64,000 bases of DNA. Origin: an uncultured Pseudomonadales bacterium. GTDB lineage: Bacteria > Pseudomonadota > Gammaproteobacteria > Pseudomonadales > Azotimanducaceae. Location: the NCBI GenBank assembly GCA_943787425.1, contig CALSMJ010000005.1, forward strand, positions 353,096 through 417,095, read 5' to 3'. The notes beneath the pieces were generated by a model. The model did no database searches and was not told where the DNA came from. It was given only the letters and a program-made list of their open reading frames with translations. Positions 17,808 through 26,277 of this stretch are shown here, piece by piece; position 1 is the first letter of the stretch, and each line of letters opens with the position of its first letter. The translations under genes and the position numbers were made by a program.

Positions 17808-18574
17808 TGGCCCTGCTGAGCGTTAACCTGAATAAAGTTGCGCTGTTGCGAAATTCACGCGACACCGCAATTCCAAGCGTGATTGACGCCGCCAAAACCT
17901 GCATCGATTGCGGTGCACGCGGCATCACCGTTCACCCAAGGCCCGATCAGCGGCACATCCGTGTCTCGGATGTCTATGATCTCAAGACCTTCTTAGTAGA
18001 TTACCCAGGTGTTGAGTTCAACATTGAGGGCAATCCCTTGGAAGGCCCTCAGTCCAATGGTTATCCAGGGTTTATGCAACTCATCGAAGCCATCAAACCG
18101 GATCAGTGCACCCTTGTCCCGGATAATCCGGCGCAACTCACCAGTGATCATGGCTGGAACATCAATCAAAATCACAATATTTTGTCGCCAATTCTTGAAC
18201 GACTGCATACTTGGTCCATTCGATCGAGCGTTTTCTTGGACGCCGACCCGTCTCAAATACCGCTTGCTCAGCAACTCGACATTCAACGTGTCGAACTGTA
18301 CACCGGCCCTTACGCCAAGCACTTTGACCCGGAGCAACCCCTCAAGAGCCTTACCGACTACCAGGAAACTGCGCGCGCAGCAGAAAAAGCAGGGATCGGC
18401 GTCAATGCCGGGCACGACTTGAATCTCGCTAATCTGCCCGCTTTTGTTGCCGGGATTCCCGAGCTAAAAGAAGTCTCGATCGGGCACGCCTTGATCACCG
18501 ATGCCCTTTGGCTCGGATTGCCTGAAACCGTCAAACGATATCTTAAAGCAGTTAATCGAGTAGACGGCCTTTAA
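17807..18574 (+). CDS. pdxJ: Pyridoxine 5'-phosphate synthase
   Basis: TIM-barrel enzyme that condenses 1-deoxyxylulose 5-phosphate with 3-amino-2-oxopropyl phosphate to form pyridoxine 5'-phosphate, the last ring-forming step of the DXP-dependent vitamin B6 pathway. The 255-residue length is typical. Motifs seen: LSVNLNKVALLRN, GITVHPRPDQRHI, NIEGNP, CTLVPD, GVNAGHDLN and SIGHALITDAL. The ATG overlaps the preceding stop (TAATG). The pathway also needs SerC, whose gene is not at its usual place beside gyrA. Confidence 0.96.
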   Translation: MALLSVNLNKVALLRNSRDTAIPSVIDAAKTCIDCGARGITVHPRPDQRHIRVSDVYDLKTFLVDYPGVEFNIEGNPLEGPQSNGYPGFMQLIEAIKPDQCTLVPDNPAQLTSDHGWNINQNHNILSPILERLHTWSIRSSVFLDADPSQIPLAQQLDIQRVELYTGPYAKHFDPEQPLKSLTDYQETARAAEKAGIGVNAGHDLNLANLPAFVAGIPELKEVSIGHALITDALWLGLPETVKRYLKAVNRVDGL

Positions 18575-18631
18575 CGTGCCGCTCGGAACCAGTATGATCT
18601 ACGCCCTCAATTCATGTCTAAAAAGGTCACC

Positions 18632-19081
18632 ATGTTTACCAAATTACTGATCTCCCTGGTTATGGCCGCGCTCACCGCTTTGGCGCTTGGCTATCTTGCA
18701 CATCAATCCTTTAGCTTGCCCACGGACCCCGCAGCATGGGGACAGTTTGCCATCCTATTTTTAGGCATCCTGACAGCTGTTTTGTTGGTCGCGCAAACCC
18801 AGTCCAGCGCCAGTCAGGGTTCTGAAGCTGATGATGAAGACGATGATGACGCGTACGACGACTTCTCTGAGGAAGACTTCGAGGAAGGCGCCGTTAAGTG
18901 GTTTAACACTAAAAAAGGTTATGGCTTTATTACCCGCGACCAAGGTGACGACATTTTTGTTCATTTTCGCAATATCAAAGGCCAGGGTCGCCGCAGTCTC
19001 ACCGATGGTGAACGCGTCACGTTTGTTGTGACCGAGGGTGATAAAGGTTTACAAGCTGATCACGTCAGCCCTGTTGCTTAA
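18632..19081 (+). CDS. Membrane-anchored cold-shock-domain protein
   Basis: The protein has 149 residues. Two hydrophobic segments (KLLISLVMAALTALALGYLA and FAILFLGILTAVLLVA) are followed by a very acidic linker (EADDEDDDDAYDDFSEEDFEE). A complete cold-shock domain comes last, with RNP1 KGYGFIT and RNP2 DIFVHF, starting at GAVKWFNTKKG. It should bind single-stranded nucleic acid at the cytoplasmic face of the inner membrane. I prefer the ATG at 18632 because AAAAAGG lies 5 nt upstream. An in-frame ATG at 18614 adds six residues and has no ribosome-binding site. Confidence 0.85.
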   Translation: MFTKLLISLVMAALTALALGYLAHQSFSLPTDPAAWGQFAILFLGILTAVLLVAQTQSSASQGSEADDEDDDDAYDDFSEEDFEEGAVKWFNTKKGYGFITRDQGDDIFVHFRNIKGQGRRSLTDGERVTFVVTEGDKGLQADHVSPVA

Positions 19082-19091
19082 CTCTTAAACC

Positions 19092-19517
19092 ATGCCCGAT
19101 GTATTCCTGCTTGGCTTACCCGAGGCGGTCGAAGCGTTAGCACCAGATGATCCGCCAGATGAGGTCGCCTTGTGCTTGAGCGCGGGCCCGCTGCATCGTG
19201 AGGCAAGACTGCCGCTGTATGCTCTGATGCACGGCCTGCTCCTAGACGAGGCTGCGAGTTTCGAATTCTTGGTGCGCGCGTTGGCAGAGGAAGGCCCTTT
19301 CTTGTTGGGTGTCGATCCCCGCTTTTCAGAAAAACTTGCAACGCTTGAAGATGACGCCATTGAAACCCTAATGGCCCAATGGCGATCCTGCGCAGCCATA
19401 GAGGAACTTGAACTCGACCCTGAGGACCTGCTGAAGTTTCTTTTCGAACTGGTTAATCTCTGCAAAATTCGAGATCAGGATCAGACTTTAGAACTTTTCA
19501 TCTACCATGAAGGTTGA
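19092..19517 (+). CDS. Hypothetical protein, acidic, 141 residues
   Basis: I do not recognise the family. The product is acidic and Leu/Glu-rich, predicted helical, with no signal peptide or membrane segment. It has two Cys residues in the last two-fifths. It is 10 bp downstream of the cold-shock-domain gene and runs directly into yciH, whose ribosome-binding site lies in its last codons. It is therefore very likely translated. The opposite-strand frames across it are shadows. Confidence 0.7.
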   Translation: MPDVFLLGLPEAVEALAPDDPPDEVALCLSAGPLHREARLPLYALMHGLLLDEAASFEFLVRALAEEGPFLLGVDPRFSEKLATLEDDAIETLMAQWRSCAAIEELELDPEDLLKFLFELVNLCKIRDQDQTLELFIYHEG

Positions 19518-19519
19518 GC

Positions 19520-19858
19520 GTGGCGGTTTACTCTACTGATCTGGGCCGGCTTTGTCCTGACTGTCATATGCCCAAAGCGGACTGTCTTTGCCGGACGCAA
19601 CCCAAACACATCCCGGGCGAAGGCGTGGTTCGAGTGCACCGAGAGATCAAGGGCCGTAGCGGTAAACCGGTCTCGATTATCCGCGGTTTGAACTTGAGCC
19701 CACCGGCGCTGAAAAAGCTTTGTCAGCAATTAAAAAAATCTTGCGGCGTTGGCGGCAGCGTGAATGGCTCAGAAATTCTCATTCAAGGAGATCAACGCGA
19801 AAAAATTTTAACAATCCTTGCCACCGAGGGCATTCAGGCTCTGAAAGGCGGCGGCTAA
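19520..19858 (+). CDS. yciH: SUI1/eIF1-like translation factor YciH
   Basis: A 112-residue protein of the SUI1 family, a bacterial relative of eIF1 thought to affect start-codon or ribosomal-subunit fidelity. It has a small N-terminal zinc-type motif (LCPDCHMPKADCLC) and a C-terminal SUI1 fold (GRSGKPVSIIRGL, KKSCGVGGSV, ILIQGDQREKI). The start is unusual. GTG at 19520 has GAAGG 6-7 nt upstream, while an in-frame TTG at 19514 directly abuts that site, so I choose the GTG. Its TAA overlaps the sseA ATG by one base. Confidence 0.9.
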   Translation: MAVYSTDLGRLCPDCHMPKADCLCRTQPKHIPGEGVVRVHREIKGRSGKPVSIIRGLNLSPPALKKLCQQLKKSCGVGGSVNGSEILIQGDQREKILTILATEGIQALKGGG

Positions 19859-20697
19859 TGACCCACTTAATCAGCTGCCAAGACCTCAACCAAAACCTCG
19901 ATACGATCAAGGATCTGGTTGTAATCGATTGTCGCTTTGACCTTACCGCACCAACGCTCGGCCTAACACAGTACCTTGCAGATCATATTCCTGGCGCGCA
20001 TTACCTGCACCTAAATGACGATCTCAGCGGCCCCATCATTCCCAATCAGACCGGGCGGCATCCGCTACCAACTCGAAATCTGCTAAGCCATAAACTCGGC
20101 AAAATCGGCATTCAAAAGGCGACACAGGTGGTCGCGTACGATCAGAACCATGGTGCTTTCGCCGCGCGACTTTGGTGGTTGCTGCGGTGGTTGGGACACG
20201 AAACCGTTCAGGTGCTCGATGGCGGTTATGACCGCTGGCGCGCGCAAGATCACCCCATCACCAACGACTTACCCGCGCCGCAACCGGTGCCCTTTGCGTC
20301 GCAACCCCCGCTGACCCGAATCATGCAACAACCAGACTGGAACAAGCCTACGAACCAGTTGATCGACGTTCGCGACCCAGCCCGATTTCGAGGCGAGCAT
20401 GAGCCCATTGATCCGATTGCGGGCCATATCCCTGGGGCGATGAACCTGCCCTTCATGGACAATCTAGAAAACGGTCAATTTAAAGCGGCCGCAGCACTGG
20501 CCAAACAATTTGCCGAAGCGGGTCTAGCAGACGCCCAATCCTTGGTTTGCTATTGTGGCTCCGGTGTCACTGCAACCCAAATGATTCTTGCATTACTTGA
20601 AGCGGGCTACCCAGAACCGGCTTTATACCCAGGCTCTTGGAGCGAGTGGATCCTGGATCCAGCACATTTAGCAGCGCTGAGTGATGCAACTCGATAG
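19858..20697 (+). CDS. sseA: Thiosulfate/3-mercaptopyruvate sulfurtransferase
   Basis: Two-domain rhodanese of 279 residues that transfers sulfane sulfur to an acceptor. Active-site Cys233 lies in CGSGVTA of the C-terminal domain. The N-terminal, inactive rhodanese domain contains DHIPGAHYLHL and LWWLLRWLGH. The loop sequence is between the thiosulfate and mercaptopyruvate types, so substrate preference is open. It starts at TAATG overlapping yciH and overlaps mnmC by 14 nt. The neighbourhood (yciH, mnmC) hints at a link to tRNA thiolation, which is inference. Confidence 0.9.
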   Translation: MTHLISCQDLNQNLDTIKDLVVIDCRFDLTAPTLGLTQYLADHIPGAHYLHLNDDLSGPIIPNQTGRHPLPTRNLLSHKLGKIGIQKATQVVAYDQNHGAFAARLWWLLRWLGHETVQVLDGGYDRWRAQDHPITNDLPAPQPVPFASQPPLTRIMQQPDWNKPTNQLIDVRDPARFRGEHEPIDPIAGHIPGAMNLPFMDNLENGQFKAAAALAKQFAEAGLADAQSLVCYCGSGVTATQMILALLEAGYPEPALYPGSWSEWILDPAHLAALSDATR

Positions 20698-22420
20698 TCC
20701 TTATTGCACGAAAGCAAGCGATATTTTCTGGCAGCAAGACACGCCCTCGTCAGTCGAGTTTGACGACAGTTATTGGTCGCAAGGGGACCCCTCTGAGGAA
20801 AAACAATGGGTCTTTCCGGGCCAGCATCAATTGCCAGCCCGCGCCCAACAAGCCGATCTGATCGTTGTATTAGAGCTAGGCTTTGGCTTCGGCCATAACT
20901 TTTTACAGACGATTGCGCTGTGGGAACAATCAGACTCGACCGCGCAACTGCATTACATCGCTATTGAGCGTTCACCACCCACCCTCGCAGCTTTAAAACG
21001 AGTTCATGCTTTAACCAAAACCACAGCAAGCAAGCGATTACTCAAGATCTATCCAGCGGGACTTGCCGCTTGGCATGTGGTTTGGTTCACGGATCAAATT
21101 CGGTTAACCCTCATTTTTGAAGACGCTCAAACGGCACTTCCTCGACTCGATGCTCAAGTGGATGTCTTTTACCTTGATGGTTTTAAGCCCAGCCAAAACC
21201 CGGAACTCTTTAACCAATTTATCTTCGAGGGGATGCGCCGTTTGGCGCAACCGGGTGCGTCCGTCAGCACCTACTCAGTCGCAGGCGTCGTCAAACAAGG
21301 CTTACGAGCGGCCGGGTTTAGAATTGAAAAACGGCAAGGCTGGGGGCGTAAACGAGAACTCTTGTTTGCCGAGGCACCAGGCGACTGGCGCGGTCAACGA
21401 CTGCGACGGCCAGCCGTGCAAATTATCGGCGCCGGTATCGCCGGGCAGAGCCTGACATGCAGCCTCAATCGATTCGACATTCAACCGATCATTTTGGCCG
21501 ACCCAAATCACCCAGGCGCCTCGAGTCAACCGGCTTTCAACATTTACCCACAGTTATCGCTTCAGCGAGATCGGCAGTCGGAATTTTCAATTGCCGGCTG
21601 TTACTTTGCCTTGCACAACCAAGAGGGCGTTGAGCGCAGGCCTCTCCGCTGGCGCAGCGCAACGCCTGCTAAGATTCAACGAATGCAGCGCCTATGCCAA
21701 CTCTTTCCCGATGACTATCTTGAGCAAACTGGCAACGAGGCGATTTATCATCAAGCAGGCGTTTGGCAAAGTTTGCCCCCGACCAGTGTCCGAGCAGGCA
21801 AGGTCTGTCAAATAATACCCTGTGAAGATCAAGTGCAGCTTCGTGATGCGGCGGGTCAGGTCCTATCACAAGCTGCCGTCACGCTGCTGGCGGCTGGCGC
21901 TGGCATGCACACCCTGACGCGTCTAGCGCTTAAAAATATTCGGGGTCAGAGTATTCGCATTCAATCCAAACACGCGTTGCCAGAATTTTTAACTGGGGAT
22001 ATTAATATCACGCACCTTGGCGGCCGCGACTTCTTAGTGGGCAGTACGTACGAGCTGGGCAGCCTTGATCCCCAACCCCGCTCGCTTGATACTGATCGCC
22101 TGATGTCGGATCTTGCGCAGACCCTTCAGCATCGTGACTTTACCTTGACCACCCCTCACGCCGGCATCCGTACGGCGTTTTCGGATCGCGTTATTGGGGC
22201 GGGCCTGCTGCCGACTAACGCACTCACCACGGGTATTATGGATCAGGGCGTTGATCAAAATTTAGAGCCTATGCCTGCGTGTTACGCGCTCATGGGGCTC
22301 GGCTCCCATGGGGCAACCCATGCGCCGCTCGCAGCGGAAGCCATTGTCAGTGCGTTTTGCGGCGCTCCCAGCCCGCTGCCAAAGGATCTAGCACACTTGA
22401 TGCGCCTCGACCGCTTTTAA
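20684..22420 (+). CDS. mnmC: Bifunctional tRNA mnm5s2U methyltransferase/oxidoreductase
   Basis: Makes mnm5s2U at the tRNA wobble position. The N-terminal MnmC2 methyltransferase spans about residues 1-235 and includes VLELGFGFGHNFLQ and FYLDGFKPSQNPELF. The C-terminal MnmC1 FAD oxidase starts at IIGAGIAGQS near residue 248. It ends with the family tail GLGSHGATHAPLAAEAIVSA. At 578 residues it is about 90 shorter than E. coli MnmC (668), and the FAD domain is rather divergent after the dinucleotide fold. The ATG at 20684 overlaps sseA by 14 nt; a GTG one codon upstream is equally in frame. Confidence 0.9.
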   Translation: MQLDSPYCTKASDIFWQQDTPSSVEFDDSYWSQGDPSEEKQWVFPGQHQLPARAQQADLIVVLELGFGFGHNFLQTIALWEQSDSTAQLHYIAIERSPPTLAALKRVHALTKTTASKRLLKIYPAGLAAWHVVWFTDQIRLTLIFEDAQTALPRLDAQVDVFYLDGFKPSQNPELFNQFIFEGMRRLAQPGASVSTYSVAGVVKQGLRAAGFRIEKRQGWGRKRELLFAEAPGDWRGQRLRRPAVQIIGAGIAGQSLTCSLNRFDIQPIILADPNHPGASSQPAFNIYPQLSLQRDRQSEFSIAGCYFALHNQEGVERRPLRWRSATPAKIQRMQRLCQLFPDDYLEQTGNEAIYHQAGVWQSLPPTSVRAGKVCQIIPCEDQVQLRDAAGQVLSQAAVTLLAAGAGMHTLTRLALKNIRGQSIRIQSKHALPEFLTGDINITHLGGRDFLVGSTYELGSLDPQPRSLDTDRLMSDLAQTLQHRDFTLTTPHAGIRTAFSDRVIGAGLLPTNALTTGIMDQGVDQNLEPMPACYALMGLGSHGATHAPLAAEAIVSAFCGAPSPLPKDLAHLMRLDRF

Positions 22421-22445
22421 CCTCCGTGGAAAGCTGCCAGATCGT

Positions 22446-23627
22446 TCAACTCTGGGTCAGCAATCGCACATTAATGACATCATCAATTGCCGAAAGCGCC
22501 GCCAGCAGTTCCTCCGAAGGCTCGCTTTCGATATCGATCAAATTATAAGCAATGTCGTTACGACTCTTATTAATCATGTCGATCACGTTAATATTTCTGT
22601 CGGCTAATACTGACAAGACGCGACCCAAAATCCTCGGCACGTTTCGATTCGACAACGCAATCCGACAGCCTAATTGACTTCGTTCCAAATGCAAGTTGGG
22701 GAAGTTGACCGAATTTTTAATATTGCCGTTGATCAAAAAGTCCATTAATTGATCCGCCGCCATGATCGCGCAATTATCTTCGGCTTCGTCGGTGCTTGCA
22801 CCCAAATGAGGCGTTGCCAGAACACCGGGCATGTTGACAAGTTCTGGTACTGGGAAGTCCGAAATATATTGCCCCAATTGGCCATTGGCTAGCGAGGCTT
22901 TAATCGCTGCTGTATCAACAATCTCGCCACGCGCGAAATTCAGCAACACCGAACCCGGCTTCATCGCGCCCAGGAGCGCTGCGTTGACCATTTTTTCAGT
23001 TTCAGGCAAGGCCGGCACGTGCAACGTCACGAGATCAGAGCGCGCGAACAACGCCTCAACGCTATCCATCTTTTGCACCCTACTCGAAAGTCGCCATGCG
23101 GAGTCAACGGACAAGGCCGGATCAAACCCCAAAACCGTCATATCGAGTTGCAACGCAATGTCCGCGACCATTGAGCCAATTGCCCCCAGTCCCAGCACCC
23201 CTAAGGTCCTGCCTTTGAGCTCTGAACCTTTAAATGATTTTTTACTGGCTTCGACTTGCGTGTTCAAATTCGCCTTGTCAGTGACCTCAGACAAGCCCGA
23301 AACGTAGTCAATGCCTTGGACAATGCCGCGCCGCGATAACAGCATCCCAGCGACCACCAGCTCCTTGACCGCGTTGGCATTGGCACCGGGCGTGTTAAAC
23401 ACCACGATGCCGCGCTCGGTGTAGGCATCGACCGGAATATTATTAACCCCTGCGCCTGCACGGCCAACGGCCAGCAACCCGTCCGTTGCATGATCGGGTG
23501 TCAACTTAAAACTTCGGAGTAAGATCGCATCTGGCTTTGTCAGCGCATCAGAAACGTTGAAGGCCGCCTTATCGAACCTGACCAGCCCTTTCTGGGAAAT
23601 ATTATTCAAGGTAAGCACGTTATACAT
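22446..23627 (-). CDS. serA: D-3-phosphoglycerate dehydrogenase
   Basis: First committed enzyme of serine synthesis, NAD-dependent oxidation of 3-phosphoglycerate. The 393-residue product has the D-2-hydroxyacid dehydrogenase fold with GLGAIG at residues 146-151. Catalytic Arg lies in NFARGEIVD (Arg233) and catalytic His in ATPHLGAST (His274). A C-terminal ACT domain (from about residue 320) is expected to give serine feedback. The ATG at 23627 fits the family start. The bases before it read ACACCTCC, so there is no Shine-Dalgarno site. It converges on mnmC with a 25-bp gap. Confidence 0.95.
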   Translation of the reverse strand: MYNVLTLNNISQKGLVRFDKAAFNVSDALTKPDAILLRSFKLTPDHATDGLLAVGRAGAGVNNIPVDAYTERGIVVFNTPGANANAVKELVVAGMLLSRRGIVQGIDYVSGLSEVTDKANLNTQVEASKKSFKGSELKGRTLGVLGLGAIGSMVADIALQLDMTVLGFDPALSVDSAWRLSSRVQKMDSVEALFARSDLVTLHVPALPETEKMVNAALLGAMKPGSVLLNFARGEIVDTAAIKASLANGQLGQYISDFPVPELVNMPGVLATPHLGASTDEAEDNCAIMAADQLMDFLINGNIKNSVNFPNLHLERSQLGCRIALSNRNVPRILGRVLSVLADRNINVIDMINKSRNDIAYNLIDIESEPSEELLAALSAIDDVINVRLLTQS

Positions 23628-23758
23628 GGAGGTGTCCGACTTTTGAAAAGCCGCTATTGTACACATCCCGTTCGATTTTGATCGGTTTTATTCTCACGCA
23701 ATGCGTGAATCCCCCTCAGCTTGCCAGCCAAACCGTTGCCTTGAGTCTGAGCCAGCGC

Positions 23759-23944
23759 CTATCGCAGCTGTTGATCCAGTAAAAACCGTTGGATCTTCCG
23801 GAAGGTCTTTAATGAGATCTGTCCTTGCTCGTAAGCCACCGTAATCCGCTTAATCTGGTCTAATGATACCGGCCCATTAAGGTAGGCTAGGGAACTAAAG
23901 GTTGCGAGCAGCAGAAGCACAGCCAAAAATTGCTTAAATTTCAT
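23759..23944 (-). CDS. Small membrane or secreted protein of the ABC operon, 61 residues
   Basis: Unrecognised family. The peptide has a hydrophobic N-terminal segment (MKFKQFLAVLLLLATFSSLA), either a signal peptide or a membrane anchor. About 40 mostly polar residues follow, with a basic C-terminal half (LKTFRKIQRFLLDQQLR). Its ATG overlaps the end of the ABC permease gene by 11 nt, so it is probably translated from the same mRNA. It may be an accessory subunit of the exporter. Confidence 0.6.
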   Translation of the reverse strand: MKFKQFLAVLLLLATFSSLAYLNGPVSLDQIKRITVAYEQGQISLKTFRKIQRFLLDQQLR

Positions 23945-24794
23945 GAAAGTGCCTCCGTCCAAAAACTGCTAACGAAAATAATATTAGCCCAATACCCATT
24001 GCTAAGAAACCATCGGTCAATCCCATCGATGCCGCGCCCGTAGCAGGGTCCCAGCTGCCGGCAAACGGTAGCGGCGTTGCATGGGCATAGAACCAGTCAA
24101 AGATACGCGCTTCAGACAAAAGCGACTTTTCAACCACCAACACGAGTAACGGGATCCCCATTGCCCAGATGAGCGGCTGCCCGCGCGCAAGCCCTGACAC
24201 CATGAGCACCCAAAGAAAAACCGGCGCACCCCAAATAACCTGCAACCCCAAAACCTTGAGCCAGGCGAACCCCGCTTTCACCCCAGCCAGTAAGAATCCC
24301 TCAAAAAGCCCTGTATCCGGCAAAACAAACGTCATACCCAAACTCAACACGAGCGTGACCAACAAAAATGTCAGCATTGCGAGCAGGAAATACAGACCGG
24401 GAATGACCATCAACCCCATCAGCGCTTTGCTGAGGACAACCTGAAAGTCAGAAACCGGTAGCGACTTCCAAAACAAAATGCTCCGATCTTTCCGCTCTTC
24501 GTACAACGCAGATAACAAATACCCAAACGCGACCATTTGACCCAACAGAAAAAAGCTCATCAGGAAAAAGGTCGCCGCAGCTTGACCTGGACCACCTTGA
24601 TCAAAAGATAGGTCCTGGCTGTTAAACTCGAATCTAAAATTTTCTGTTCCAAAGTATTGCAGGCCAAAAGCCACCGACCCGATTGCCAAGGCGACATTCA
24701 GGATCAATAAACCCACCGGAATTCGCCAAATTAAATTAGGGTGCTCCCAACTTTCACGTTGAAACAAGGCCATGAGCGTTTTGATAGGGTTCAT
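23934..24794 (-). CDS. ABC-2 type transporter permease
   Basis: Inner-membrane permease of 286 residues with about six membrane segments, including LIWRIPVGLLILNVALAIGS and the terminal FLAMGIGLILFSLAVFG. There is a soluble loop near residues 115-125 (ERKDRSILFWKSLPVSD), typical of ABC-2 exporters. The ATG at 24794 has AGAGGAT upstream. A 30-residue extension to 24884 is not family-like. It pairs with the ATPase gene 61 bp upstream and a GntR regulator, the arrangement of the ytr operon of Bacillus. The substrate is unknown. Confidence 0.85.
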   Translation of the reverse strand: MNPIKTLMALFQRESWEHPNLIWRIPVGLLILNVALAIGSVAFGLQYFGTENFRFEFNSQDLSFDQGGPGQAAATFFLMSFFLLGQMVAFGYLLSALYEERKDRSILFWKSLPVSDFQVVLSKALMGLMVIPGLYFLLAMLTFLLVTLVLSLGMTFVLPDTGLFEGFLLAGVKAGFAWLKVLGLQVIWGAPVFLWVLMVSGLARGQPLIWAMGIPLLVLVVEKSLLSEARIFDWFYAHATPLPFAGSWDPATGAASMGLTDGFLAMGIGLILFSLAVFGRRHFHEI

Positions 24795-24855
24795 TTTTTT
24801 ATCCTCTTTAAAACCGGAGGACGCAAAATTGCACCCGCGGCTTTTGATCTTCACT

Positions 24856-25728
24856 TTAAATCGACGCGATTGATTCAGGTTCACGCGTCATCATGGCGAC
24901 AAAAAGTTCGGCAATGCCCACTCGCCGGATTGCGCCAAGATCCGCAAGGCTTTCTGCGCTCACCCCATCAAAAATCATGCAAGCCCCTTCGATCTGAGGT
25001 TGCTCGGACAAGGGCTTCAAAGCGCGAGCGGCATCAACCTGCGATTTTACGACATCGACTGCTCGATACCGCTGATACACATCCTCCAGCGCGGTGTCCA
25101 ACCGAATTTTGCCCTGGTCGATAAAAATGAGATGGGTTAACAAGGACTCAATTTCTTCGACCTGATGGGTACTGATGAGCAGCGTCCGGTCTTCGCTTAA
25201 AAATTCATTCAATATTTGCTGATAAAATTGACTGCGATAAACGATATCCAAACCCAGGGTTGGCTCATCCAGAATGAGTAGCTGGACATCCATGGCTAAA
25301 ACCAGCGCGAGGTGCAGCTGGGTCACCATCCCCTTGGACAGCGCTTTCACACGCTGCTTTAACGGGATATCGGTCTTAGCAAGGATGGCGCGCGCTTTTT
25401 CGAGGTCAAACTGCGGATGGATGGCTTGGGTAAATTTCAGCGCATCATTGACTTTTAGCCAACGAGGCAGGATTCCGACATCTGAAATATAGCCAACTGA
25501 GGTCATCATTTGATGCGGCGCAGACCGCGGTGACTGGCCCAGCACTTCAACCGCACCCTCGAAGGCCGACAAGCCCAAGATCGCTTTCAGCGCGGTTGTT
25601 TTACCGGCGCCGTTGGGCCCGATCAACCCGACAACAGCGCCTGTTGGCACCTCAAACGAGACTTGATTTAACGCTTGGTGATCGCCAAACCGTTTACTCA
25701 AACTCTGGACCGAAATAGCGTTGCTCAC
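24856..25728 (-). CDS. ABC transporter ATP-binding protein (YtrB-like)
   Basis: Cytosolic ATPase subunit of 290 residues. Walker A is GPNGAGKTT at residues 37-45, the signature-like segment is LSKGMVTQL, and Walker B is LLILDEPTLGLD. The switch His is in LISTHQVEE. The C-terminal 80 residues form the tail seen in YtrB-type subunits. GTG at 25728 overlaps the gntR stop by 4 nt (GTGA), so the two are translationally coupled. A longer in-frame start lies inside gntR and is less likely. Confidence 0.88.
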   Translation of the reverse strand: MSNAISVQSLSKRFGDHQALNQVSFEVPTGAVVGLIGPNGAGKTTALKAILGLSAFEGAVEVLGQSPRSAPHQMMTSVGYISDVGILPRWLKVNDALKFTQAIHPQFDLEKARAILAKTDIPLKQRVKALSKGMVTQLHLALVLAMDVQLLILDEPTLGLDIVYRSQFYQQILNEFLSEDRTLLISTHQVEEIESLLTHLIFIDQGKIRLDTALEDVYQRYRAVDVVKSQVDAARALKPLSEQPQIEGACMIFDGVSAESLADLGAIRRVGIAELFVAMMTREPESIASI

Positions 25729-26078
25729 GATGGCTCCTTTAATAAATCTGTAACCGATAACCCCAACAATGAGATCCGCTGATGAATACTTGGCCACTCT
25801 TCCGCCAAAAATCGATCACGCAACTGAATTTTCAGTTGCTCGGCGGCCCCCTCAGCGACAAACATGCCCAGCCCACGGCGCTTCAGCGCGATGCCATCGT
25901 CAACCAGCATCGCAATGGCCTTTGATACCGTGATCGGGTTCACATGTTGTTCGACCGCTAACTGCCGGACTGACGGCAGGGCGTCGCCCTGTTTAATCAC
26001 GCCCTGTAAAATTAATTGCGCGAGATATTGATGAAGCTGTAGGTATATCGGATCTTTCTCATTCCAAATAATTCTCAT
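25725..26078 (-). CDS. GntR-family regulator, YtrA subfamily
   Basis: Short (117-residue) GntR repressor. An N-terminal winged helix-turn-helix (residues about 10-75, with GDALPSVRQLAVEQHVNPITVSK) is followed by a dimerisation stub of about 40 residues. This matches the YtrA subfamily that controls adjacent ABC exporters. It is the first gene of the operon. The palindrome and promoter upstream (26179-26218) suggest autoregulation. Confidence 0.9.
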   Translation of the reverse strand: MRIIWNEKDPIYLQLHQYLAQLILQGVIKQGDALPSVRQLAVEQHVNPITVSKAIAMLVDDGIALKRRGLGMFVAEGAAEQLKIQLRDRFLAEEWPSIHQRISLLGLSVTDLLKEPS

Positions 26079-26178
26079 CTTTGACGCGCCATCGTGGGGC
26101 TCGGCATCATCAGACGCGGCGGTTCAAAATACGGTTGGGCGCAATAGAGCATTGATCTGACCGCGATCTAGAGAGTTA

Positions 26179-26200
26179 GTGTTATAGTTAAGCATAACAC
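26179..26200. promoter_or_regulatory. Palindromic operator, probable binding site of the GntR regulator
   Basis: Perfect 7-bp arms GTGTTAT and ATAACAC are separated by 8 bp. The palindrome overlaps the -10 element of the predicted gntR promoter. Dyads of this type upstream of YtrA-like genes are usual autoregulatory operators. The link to this GntR is inference from position. Confidence 0.55.
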
Positions 26201-26218
26201 CATAATGAACACCGTCAA
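26191..26218 (-). promoter_or_regulatory. Sigma70-like promoter of the gntR-ABC operon
   Basis: On the minus strand TTGACG (26218-26213) and TATGCT (26196-26191) are separated by 16 bp. The -10 lies within the palindrome, so repressor binding would block it. The predicted leader is roughly 105 nt. Confidence 0.5.
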
Positions 26219-26277
26219 GCCATCGATGCAAAAAATCTTAAGCCTGGTCGTTCAGCAGCGCGACCTTGAGGGGGTGA

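Noticed and set aside
19085..19465. 126-codon minus-strand frame, very Ser-rich
   Set aside because: It is the shadow of the acidic plus-strand gene 19092-19517, which fits the operon and has coupled translation.
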